NCBI GenBank assembly: GCA_900763885.1
Contig: CAAFLY010000228.1
Span: forward strand, 1 to 18,240
Reading direction: 5' to 3'
DNA length: 18,240 nucleotides
Source: Clostridia bacterium
GTDB lineage: Bacteria > Bacillota > Clostridia > Oscillospirales > CAG-272
Below are positions 7,046 to 17,300 of this stretch, one piece after another. A program made the translations under genes and the position numbers. The first letter of the stretch is position 1, and each line of letters opens with the position of its first letter. The notes beneath the pieces are model-generated. The model did no database searches, was not told where the DNA came from, and saw only the letters and a program-made list of their open reading frames with translations.

Positions 7046-7677
7046 CGTATATTGAGAATATCTTTGTCTGTCTTGCCATCCCGCTGCTGCTTTCTCTGCT
7101 GTTTATCCGCGGCAGGGAACGTACCTTTGTGTTTTTCCTCCTTGTCGGGATGACGGTCTGTCTCCTTGCGGCGTATGTCAGCAGCTTTTTCATGCGATAT
7201 TACGGTGCCAGCGGGATTGTGACCGTGATCGAGATCACGCCGATGTGCGAGGAAACGATGAAAATGGCCGCGCTTCTATTTTATTATCTGATTTGGGAGC
7301 CAAAGCCGGAGAAGCTGCCGTCCGCCGCCATCGCCATTGCCGTGGGATTCGCGACGTTTGAAAATGTGTGCTATCTCACGGAGAACGGTGCGGCCAACGT
7401 GACTTATGTCCTCATCCGCGGGATCTCGGCAGGCGCGGTCCATGTCCTGTGCGGGATCGCCATCGGCTTCGGACTGGCATATGTGTTCCCGCGGCGATGG
7501 CTTGCGCTGACCGGGTGTGTCGGAATTCTCGGAGCCTCCATCGTTCTGCACGCGATCTACAATCTGCTCATCTCCGTGCCTGGTCCATGGCGGCTCGCGG
7601 GCTACATATTTCCCTCTGCCGCAATCGCCGTAGCGCTGATTTGCGCATGGGTGTACAGACGGAGGAGACATAGGTGA
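7042..7677 (+). CDS. PrsW-family glutamic-type intramembrane protease
   Basis: A 211-residue polytopic membrane protease. The family's signature residues are all present in order: EETMK (E70, E71, K74), FENVCY (F106, E107, N108, Y111), GAVHVLCG with H134, and HAIYN with H170 and N174. In Bacillus subtilis, PrsW makes the first cut in the anti-sigma factor RsiW and so releases sigma W. Here the gene ends an operon headed by an ECF-like sigma factor, which supports an equivalent role; the natural substrate could be one of the two-helix proteins nearby. The start overlaps the previous stop (ATGA) and GGGAGGAG precedes it. About seven helices are predicted, ending in a basic tail (RRRRHR). Confidence 0.92.
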   Translation: MTYIENIFVCLAIPLLLSLLFIRGRERTFVFFLLVGMTVCLLAAYVSSFFMRYYGASGIVTVIEITPMCEETMKMAALLFYYLIWEPKPEKLPSAAIAIAVGFATFENVCYLTENGAANVTYVLIRGISAGAVHVLCGIAIGFGLAYVFPRRWLALTGCVGILGASIVLHAIYNLLISVPGPWRLAGYIFPSAAIAVALICAWVYRRRRHR

Positions 7678-7687
7678 AGCATGATCC

Positions 7688-7736
7688 ATACCGCATGGCG
7701 CTGCGTGCCGCTGTGCGGTATTTTTTCTTTTTTTTC
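7688..7736 (+). terminator. Rho-independent terminator of the sigma/PrsW operon
   Basis: An 8-bp stem ATACCGCA/TGCGGTAT (7688-7695 and 7714-7721), with possible inner GGC/GCC pairing, is followed by a long T-rich run from 7721. It begins 11 bases after the PrsW stop codon, so the next gene is probably a separate unit. Confidence 0.85.
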
Positions 7737-7810
7737 TGTTTTTCCTGAAAGGATTTTGCCAAAACGGGATTATTTAAGATGACGATGATTTCCTGTAAAG
7801 GAGGATGGGA

Positions 7811-8128
7811 ATGACCGACTTGACAAGAGAGCGGGTGCGGCGGATCGAAAAGCAGATCACTGCGCGCAAACGACGGCGGTCGCGATGCGTCACGGCAGTG
7901 CTGTCCATGATCTGCCTGTGTTCCGTATGCGGGATTGCGGCTGTGTTCGCGTCGGTGGGATCGCCCGGGGTATCGATGGTATTCGATGGATACAGCACGG
8001 TGCTTCTGCGCGATGGAGCCGGGGCATATGTCGTGACCGGGATCGCGGCGTTCGCGCTCGGTGTGCTCTGTACCGTGCTGTGCAGCCGATACCGTGCGAA
8101 AAAAGGCGACGGCAGAGATCCGGAGTAG
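7811..8128 (+). CDS. Small two-helix membrane protein, paralogue of the 6115-6444 product
   Basis: A 105-residue protein with the same plan as the small protein after the sigma gene: a basic N-terminal segment (RERVRRIEKQ, then RKRRRSR at 19-25), a helix at about 27-49, a short outside loop, a second helix at about 72-92, and a basic tail starting RYR. Shared features include the T-x-E-R start, LCLC/ICLC in the first helix, LGIC/LGVLC in the second helix and the RYR exit. No known family is recognised. GGAGG lies six bases before the start at 7811, better than the ATG at 7805, which overlaps that site. It stands between the PrsW operon terminator and the giant surface protein gene, and may once have been closely linked to the latter. 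Confidence 0.82.
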   Translation: MTDLTRERVRRIEKQITARKRRRSRCVTAVLSMICLCSVCGIAAVFASVGSPGVSMVFDGYSTVLLRDGAGAYVVTGIAAFALGVLCTVLCSRYRAKKGDGRDPE

Positions 8129-8180
8129 GCAAGAAAACAAAAGAAACGCTGATCCGATACGCCTTTTGCGCGGAGACCTG

Positions 8181-8268
8181 GGAAGCCTCTGATTTTATGT
8201 TATTTTTGCAATAAAAGCCCTTATGTTTTAGCCTTTTATCGCAGAAATCCGATTTATTCAGAGGTTCC
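8181..8268. mobile_element. 88-bp MITE-like element, copy 2 (inverted relative to copy 1)
   Basis: The same 88-bp element as at 5206-5293, on the opposite strand and about 95% identical (four differences). It begins GGAAGCCTCTGA and ends TCAGAGGTTCC, and is flanked by a different direct repeat, CTG (8178-8180 and 8269-8271). The intact and distinct duplications show two independent insertions. This copy sits 73 bp upstream of the giant surface protein gene, where it may alter that gene's promoter. The remainder of 8129-8341 shows no gene and no convincing sigma-A promoter. Confidence 0.88.
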
Positions 8269-8341
8269 CTGGATATATGTGCTTTGCCGCGACAGTGCGA
8301 CGGATGCGGCGTATCCCAATGAAAAAAGAGAGGATAAGGGA

Positions 8342-11300
8342 ATGAGAAAACGGTTACTTTGCCTGTTTATCGCGTGCTGTATGCTGTTTGGAATGCTTCC
8401 GAGCGGTGTATTCGCGCGTTCTGTTTTGGCAGAGACGGAGGAGGAAGCGTATATACGGCTGCTCTCCCTCGGTCTGTCGGATGAAAACGGGCGCCTCATC
8501 GAGGACAATACGTTCACCTTAGAGGATGGAACGGTTTTGTCCTCGCTCGCGGAACTGGAGGCTTGGCTGGCATACTGCCCGACGGAGGAATGGGATACCA
8601 TTGTCACCGTGGACAGAACGGGCAAGCGGGCGAGCGCGGAGGAGATCGCGAACGCTCTGTCGCTCGAGTACAGAATGGCGGAGATCGCTTCCGGATTGAA
8701 CGCTGTGGCAAAAGGCGCGCTGAACGACGGTACCGCCAGGACAAGCGCGGCTCCTGCTCCGGGACAGGAGGTCGCCGGCCTGCGTATTTCACAGGAATCG
8801 AATGAGGATCTGCTCACCTATCGTGTAATCCTGCTGGACAGCGAGAACAACGAGATCCCGGCTCCACGCGACATTACGATTGAGGCGGGTGTGTTTGGGG
8901 ACAGACTGATTCCAAGAGCGAATGTCGGGCCGGATAACCCCACTGCCCTTGTGCCGAGGGCGAATTCCTTTGGCACCCATACGCTGCAGAAAGGCGAGAG
9001 TTGTCTGACCTTTGAGATCGATCTCGCGAAAATCCGGGATCTGTTTCTGTCTGCCGAGAATACCAACATAATGGGCAGCCATCTCCGCCGGGAAGACGCG
9101 CTGTGGGACGGTGCGGAGCCGTTTCTGTTCCAGTGCCGGATCGTGGATGGTGCCGCTGCCATCTCCGAACAGGCTGTAATCGGCGTGGCAAACCGCGATA
9201 CGCAGCATCCGATCCTGCGTGCGAAACGAGGCGGCACAGTGGCGCAGTATTTGAGGAACTCTACCGCCCCATACGCGGTGAGCGTCAACGGAGCGGAAAG
9301 CGGCTTGACAGATGCGTCCATGTCAAAAACCACCGTGAGCGGCACGGAGGTTCTGTCCGCGTCACTGCCGGATATTGTGGACAAACGCACTGTTTCCGGA
9401 TCACCGGAGTACAATCTGCAAAGGCTCTACAACATCGCGATCAAAGCGGGTGTGGGCGACGCAAATCCGCTTATACGTCTCACAGATGTGACGTTCACGG
9501 CCCCTAAGGATACGTTTTCCGGCAGTGTCCATCACGTGCTGTACTGCATTGAGGATGAAATGCTGTCAGAGCCGGTAAACAGCGGATATGCGGTGTATGA
9601 CGGCTACACATCTCCAAGTGCCGCGGACCACGCCGAAGCCGTTGCGGCTGCGTACAGTGGCGCGTGGGAATACGACAACTCTCTGTCCGGCAATCTGAGT
9701 AAAATCAAGGGTATGCAGATGCTGCGCTTCCGGGAAGTAAACGTTCCCTTTGCGTTTGTGGAAGGAAAAGACGGCGCGGGACGAATCAATACGACATGGT
9801 GTCTGAACGCGGCGTCTGTGACGAACGATACAATGCCTACAATGGTTTTCTGTACCGGCACCTACGAGCTGGTGGACACTACCGCGCCGAAGGTGGAAAG
9901 CGTATCCGTCATCGGCGGCGGCAGTACGCAGTATTATCCCGGCGACTATATCCCGATTGTGGTACAGTTTTCGGAACCGGTATCGGGCGACTACAATTTG
10001 ATTTATGCGTCCGGGACCGCGACTGCGTCCTTGCACAATTCCGAAGCCATGAATGGTATGATGAGACACTACGGCACGGTACAGCGTCAAAATCCCAAGG
10101 TATCCAACACACGGACGTTCCTGTATGAGGTAGGGAACGCGGACAGCACCCGGATCGAGATCCTCGGCGTACAGGCAGTGGAGGAGGTGGATACCCCCTG
10201 TGCGGACATCCTGGGCAACGCGTTCGATCATGGCGGGCTTGATTATCAGGAATTCCGCGCCACCCTTGCCGAGGGACAGATCGTCAGCGCAAGAGCGAAG
10301 GACAGTATTGACGGCATCACCGCGGCAATCGACGAAAACGATCCCGCCAAGGCGATCGTAACGGTCCGTCTGCACGACGCGGATGCCTTTGCAACGCTCT
10401 GGACGAATTGGAGCGACAATCCAACATGGACCGCGGCAATCGTTCTGGACGGGGACACAAGCGTGCAGTATCCGCTGACCGTTGCGGAGGATCCCGGCAA
10501 AAAAATATGCCTTCGCGCGGAGATTCCGCTGGATCCGCTGTATGGCGGTGCGACTTTGGACCACACGGCGGAGCTGTATCTGGACGACGCGCTCTATTAT
10601 GGTGCTTATGCGACGTTCACCCAGACCGGTGTGACCAAGGCGGGAGAGGACGCGTATATTCTCTCCGTGGACCGGTGGTATTCCGGGGTGGACGGCACGA
10701 TTTTCTTCGGCGACGGGACCATGCCGCGGATCACCGCAACGGGAAATCCGGCAGCCGAACCGTATACCTATACCGCTGACGAGCAGTTCTATTGGGTGGC
10801 GGCGGATCCGGACGTTCTTGTGATCCATCCCGCGGCGGATACCGGGACCCTCGCGCAAAACCACACCGTAACCGTGGATGTGGTCGGCGAGGGCAGTACG
10901 GAGATCTATCTTATGGCGAAAAACGGCGGTGCGGATCCGTCGGCGCATACAAAAGCGTCCAACACGATCTCCGTCACCGTCAAGGCGGGCAACCGTCCAA
11001 TCCTCTCCATCCCGCAGAACGCGAACACCTATATCGCGCGTCTGAGAGAAGCCGCGAGCGTCCGCTTCGCCTCCAATCTGACCGGATACGCCCCGGCGGA
11101 CGGTACGATTTTGGCAGAGCTGTATAACGGAAACGGCGTCTCCGGGGAGCCGGTCTGGCAGATGGAGCTGCCCCGCGACGCCGCCAGTGTCACGATCCCG
11201 GCGGAGTACATCACAACGGTATCCCGGAACGATACGCCGGCGTACACCCTACGTCTGACCGCGACAGCCACTGTGGACGATGCCACGGTAGGGCTGGAGA

Positions 11301-14300
11301 CCACGGCGTATCTCATCGTGCGCGCAAAGGCTGCCGGCATCACGCTGACCGGACTGGATACCGTGCAGTTTACCGCGGGCGACACGATCGAAATCGGCTG
11401 GACGGTGGAAAATTTTGACATCGAAATCAATCCGGATGCCGCGGCGTTCCAGTTCCGCATCGAAAAAGACGGCGCGGAGATTGCCCAGGTCACCGATGTC
11501 GGCGCGAGAACGGCAGAGATGACCTACAGCGGCTCGTTCACGTTCATCCCGACGGCGCCGGATAGCTTCAAGGAAAACTATATCGTCACCGCGAAGGCGA
11601 AAAACAGCGCGGATCCCACGTGGAGTACGGCATCCGCTACGATCACGGTATACCAAAACGGTTCTCTGCACCTTTTGGTCGGTGGCAGGGATACCGATAC
11701 CGTCTATTTCGCCAACCGGATAAGCGACGCCGTGACCACCACCGCGCCGACTGTCACTGGTTATGCGGGCAAGACCTTCGACGGACTGACAGACGCGTAT
11801 GCCATTGCCGGACTGCGCAGTGAGCTTTCGCTCGTAGATACGATTGCCGTGGATACCTCCGGCGCGGATTGGAGTCTCTTGCAGGATCGCATACGCTGGG
11901 AAACGACCACGGGAGACGGACAGAACATCGCGGAGGAGATCGAACGGGCGGTCAGCGTCAACTACAAGCGCGGCAGCCTTTACGAACCGCTTGAGAGATT
12001 TACCTATACCTCGTACCTGCCGCAGGTCGTCATGCTGCTCTCCGGACTGCGCGACGGTACAAACACGGTCACGGCGACCCACAATGGAGTGGACAGGCTG
12101 ACGGACAGCGTACAGGTCACGGTGGAACGGCTGCGCGACCGTCTGTATCTCTTCCAGTTCACGCCTGCTGTCCGTACCGAGCTGTATTACACGGATAAAA
12201 ACGGAAATACCCATACGGTGTATTCGAACGACGATGGGTCTCTCGCGCTGTATGAGCCGAACGGGATCGCCTCTGCCCTGCGTACGGCAAGTGTGGACGG
12301 CGGCGCCGCCTATCGCGGGACCTTCTCGGCACTGGGGTTGAAAAGCGGGGAAGGAAACGGCGCGATTGGAGAGCTGTATCCGCTCAACGCACTGTCTCTG
12401 CGCCTTGCGGCAACGGCGGAGATCACCCTGTTGCAGCCGGACGGTACGCCATACGCGAACGCGGACGTATCTCTGCGCGGCGGTGTCTACCGGAACCGCT
12501 TGCTTGCGGAAAACCGGGATGACGCGTATTGTGCCGACGCGGGATTCGCGAAAAACGCCGGGGAGAGCGCGTCTCTCGACGGTAAGACAACGCAGATTTT
12601 CCGCACCGACGCAAACGGTGTGCTGCGCGTACATATGGACATCGCACAGTTCACGACGGCAAACGATCCCGATCCTGTAGGGGTTGGCGATCTGCTCGAA
12701 TTCGTCTTTGAACTGCAATGCGGCGAATACGCGCCGGAACTTGTCACCGTAAACGGCAGTCTGACCGCCAGAGACGCCATGCGTTCCGGCGACAATATCG
12801 TCACCCTGCGGCAGATGGAGACGGTCAGACCCTTTATTGCCGCGCAGACCATCGATTACCACACGGGACGGCAGATCTCTGTCCGCGATTACACCGGCGT
12901 GGTCGGTCCGAGTGCGAACTATCCGGAGGTGACACTGCAGACGACCGTCATGCTCTGGGGCGAGACGGAGCTTTCCGATACGAGAATCGACACAACGATC
13001 CGCGCGCAGGAAACAGCGGTTGCCATTCCGGTACAGGATCGGCAGACCGTGCGGGACAGTTCGTACCCGTTCTCCTCGATCCCGCTCGTGCAGAATATAT
13101 CCATGCTCAACGCCGATACCTTCGTTTCCTACACGGCGCACCGGAAAACGAGTATGGAGGTCGCACTTTATCGCGCGGATGGCAGTCTTTGGCAAACGAT
13201 GGCGCTTCCGTTCGGTCTTGTGGATATGAACGCGATCGAACGGGTGGAGGATTCTCCGTCGCTGCTTTCGTTGATGGCAAATCTCGCGATCTACGGGAAG
13301 GTCGGCGGCGCGGATACCGAGTATGGCATTGTGAACACGGTGTCCGACGGATTCTTCAACGACGCGCTTTCGTTCCTCGCGAAAATGGGCGGCGAAGCGG
13401 GTCTGGTCCGTGCCATTCTGATGCCGACCGAGGACCCGACGCGATTCTCCGGTTATTTCTGGACGGGAATCAATACGACCAAGCTTGAAGATCTGAACTA
13501 CGACCAGAACGGCATCTCTCTCGAACCGAGCTATATGTGGCAGGATCTGGACAGCTGCGTGGGACAGGTCAACGACACGTTCACGGTAAGCGATTTCCAG
13601 GCGATGGCGGACGGCTCCTATTTCGACGACCGCAGCAATCTCTACGGCGCGGCATCCAGCGCGATCGGACTGCCGATCATGCTCGTGCTGGAGGGCTTTC
13701 TCCAAACCGAGATCCGTTACAATTTCGACAAAGGACAGTGGGAGGTGCTCACGACCGGCGGCGGATTCACGGCAGGCGGACAGCTTGAATACGAAAAGAC
13801 CTTCAACATTGAGCCGTTCGGGATCCCGATTTTTACGGTGAGCTTCAAGGTGCGCGGCGGTGCTGTGGTCGATTTCCAGACCGCTGTGCGGTACGCGGAA
13901 CAGCTGGGGCTTGCCTGGAATGACGAAACCGCGCGCGCCGTCAACGATTATCTGACCGCACTGCGCATCAACGCGTATTTTGAATTCTTCGGCGGTATCG
14001 GACACGACAAGGGCTATACGGCAAAGATCGGTGTGTTCGGCACCATCGAGATCAACAATGAAAATCGGTTTTTGACCCGGAATTATCTGCGCGATCCGAA
14101 CGAACGGGATGTGCGCGGGCAGTATCTCCAGCTCGACGGGGAAGCGGGGATCCGTATGGCGCTCGGACTGGGCCCGGTCGTCACGGAGATCACCGTGGTT
14201 TCTCTAGCGTTTGGTACGAACTGGAAATTCAACGACTGGCAGAAGCTCTCGGATTACTGGGATGCGGCGGAAAGCGGCCTGGGGGGCACCGGATATGACT

Positions 14301-17300
14301 ACACCGCGGATTCCTATACCCTCTCCGCTGTACCGACGTATACCGTAACGCGGGACGACGACACCCTGACCGTCACCGATTACACCGTCCGACTGCAGGA
14401 AAGCACGAGTGCGGTCTGGAACGGTGGCAATACCGGTATGCGCAGAGCGGCGAGAAACGGGGACGCACTCTCTCTGCTTGTCCGCGATATACAGCCGCTT
14501 GCGGAGCCCGCTCTGACCGACGACGGTTCGATGCTGCTCCACATGAGCGGAAAGGAATCCTCCAGGGTCTATTTTGCCAAGGCGCAAAACGGCAAATTCA
14601 CGAATATGGGACAGGAGATCCCGGACGGCGGCTTCTCCGGATATGGCGACAGCGCGCTCTCTGTTGACGGAAACGCGGCTTTTGCCGGAGCGATCTGGCT
14701 CCGTGAATCGGCATCGCTCGATCTGAAGCCCGGCTCCATCCTCTCCACAGCGGATCAGGCTGCTCTGCTCGGCGGTCTGGAGGTTGTGGCATCCCTCTGG
14801 AACGGCAGCGCATGGACGACGATCCGACTGACCGAGAACAGCACGCAGGAGATCTCTCCGGTGATCGCTGTCAATGAGAAAGGACAGGCGATCGCGGCAT
14901 GGCGGGAAGTGCAGTCCGACGATACGCTCTTTGCCTTCACCTCTGACCGGATCGTGTACCGCCTTTATGACGGAAACGCGTGGAGCGAGACCTACACGCT
15001 CTACAACGGTTCATCCGGCGGCGTTACCGCACTGACAGCCGCGCTTCTCTCCGATGGCACGGCATCTGTCGCGTATTCCCTGAACGACGGCACATCCGCC
15101 GGCGAGATCGGTCATGGCGGCGAGATCTATTATGCCACGATCGATACCGCGTCGCGCACACCGGAGGACGATACCCGCGTGATCCGTGCGACGACGAACA
15201 GAGATCCGGACGATTCTCCCGCACTCACGACCACCACCATCGACGGTGAGGACGTGTTTGTACTCGGGTGGCGGAATGTGCAGAGTCTCTCCGGCGCGGA
15301 GGTGCAGGATATTGGGCTGCGCGTGTTCGACGAAAACGGTGCGCCGCGGCAGGATTTCCCGGAATCGCTCGGCAATACCGTGGATCTGAACGCCTTTGAC
15401 GGACAGTTTGCCTTTGTACGCGGCGCCGATACCGTGGAGGAGCTGTCGCTTGTCTGGAACGATTCCGGTGCCGGCGACAGGGACAACGACGTGGTGCGCG
15501 CAGTCAAAATCGGTCTGTACGAGGGTGTGTACGGTATGTCCGCACCGATGACGGTAGCGGCAATGCCGGAGAATACCAGTGTCAACCATTTTGACGCGTA
15601 TGTCTCGTCTTCCGACGGTACGGAGATCGGACTGATCGTCACAGGCACCACCTACGATCCGGACGACCCGGACGCCGTAACATTCAGCTATACCTATACG
15701 GATGAGGACGGCGTATCCCACACCGTAAACGGCTCCGGCACCTTCCCCAAGGAGTCCGTAAACCTCTATCTCACAAACGCGGCTTATGCCGATTCAATCA
15801 CCGTGGATGCGCTGCATGTGGACTATACGACCCTTGCGGCAAACGCGTATGTTCCCGTACGGATGACAGTGCGCAACAATGGTCTGCACGCGGTCGATAC
15901 GCTGACGGTACGGCTCGATGGAGCGGCGGATCAGACGTTTGACGGTCTCTCGCTTCTGCCGGGGAAAGCCGTTACGCTGTCCGTAGTCGCGAAAACAGGG
16001 AATACGATCCGCGACCTTCCTTATACGGTGACAGCCGCCTACGCGACAGGGTTGGATACAGCCGTGTCCGGTACCCTCTGCCTCGATTATCCCGATGTTG
16101 GCATCTCGCGGGTGCAGGTCACAAAGGAGCAGGACGGCATGCGCAGTCTGCTTGTCGCACTTTACAATCAGTCCGCGGTCGCCATCGATAACGGCAGCCG
16201 ACGCGTAACCCTTGGCGTATACAGCGATCCCGAATGTACGACAGCGGTGGACAGCAAATACTTCACGGACGGCAGCGCAGATACCCCGTATACGATAACG
16301 CTGACCGATACCGGTACGCTATCCGCCATCGATCGGGCTGGCTACGCGCGCGAGGTGCCGTTTGACATCGGTGCTTATGTCCGTGATGCGGGTCTGACCG
16401 AGATTCCTTCCGCCGGTGTGACGCTCTTTGTCGGCGTGTGCATCGAAGCATACAAAAACGGCGCGTGGGTCGTTCTGCCGGAGACGGACAGCGCGAACAA
16501 TGCCACCTCCGTCACGATGGAAAGCCTCCTCACACGCCACGACAATCTGCCGGTGACGACGACGGTGGAGACTGCGTCCGAAAACACCACCACAGCCACA
16601 GTCCGCATCCGGAACAACTCCCTTGCCGCTCGCGCGGACGGCGTGCTTGTCGTATCCCTCCTCGGACGGGACGGCAATGTGCTCCAGTCGCTCCGGTATG
16701 ACGTAGACGCGCTTGCCGGGGAGGAACTCCGCACGCTTGCCGCACCGTTTGCCTATAACGGTGATCGTGTGGTGGCGCGGTATTCCGAGACGGAGAACGC
16801 GGACGACAGCAATGCCGACGCAGCCGTGATCACCATCGACGGACTGCCGCTCACTCTCGCCGATTTCGACGATACGGATACGGCGCGCCTGACCGATGTA
16901 CCCAGCGGACGGTATCTTCTGACCGTGCTCCCGGTCCACGGGGACGCGACGGTTGCCGTGGATGGCAGACAGATCGCAAGCGGCATGACGGAGATCCGTG
17001 TGACCGCGGGTGGTGTGAAGATCTCTGTGACGATCACCGCTCCGGACGGCGTGACAAAGCGTACCTATACGATCCGTCTCGAAAATAATGAGCCGCAGAA
17101 CCCGATCCCCGATTTCGGCGGCGTCACCTATCGCGAAAACTTCCGCAGACTCACGTTCCAGACCAATGGCGGCACCGGTATCCCCGCGCTCTCCCGCGTA
17201 TACGGCACATGGATCGATCTTTCCCTCTATGCTCCGACGCGCGCCGGATATACCTTTGCCGGATGGTACCGCGACGCAGCACTGACAGAGTCTGTGAAAG

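Noticed and set aside
5206..8268. The pair of 88-bp elements as ends of a composite transposon carrying the sigma cassette
   Set aside because: Each copy has its own complete and different target duplication (TAA, CTG), which points to separate insertions.
8279..8341. An upstream start at 8279 for the giant protein
   Set aside because: It would put 21 polar residues before a clear signal peptide and has no good ribosome binding site; the ATG at 8342 does.
11249..14005. A 918-codon open frame on the minus strand inside the giant gene, and others such as 9566-10948 and 16319-18001
   Set aside because: They lack recognisable domains and have basic, arginine/histidine-rich compositions typical of antisense frames of GC-rich genes. 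The plus-strand frame has a signal peptide and clear domains.
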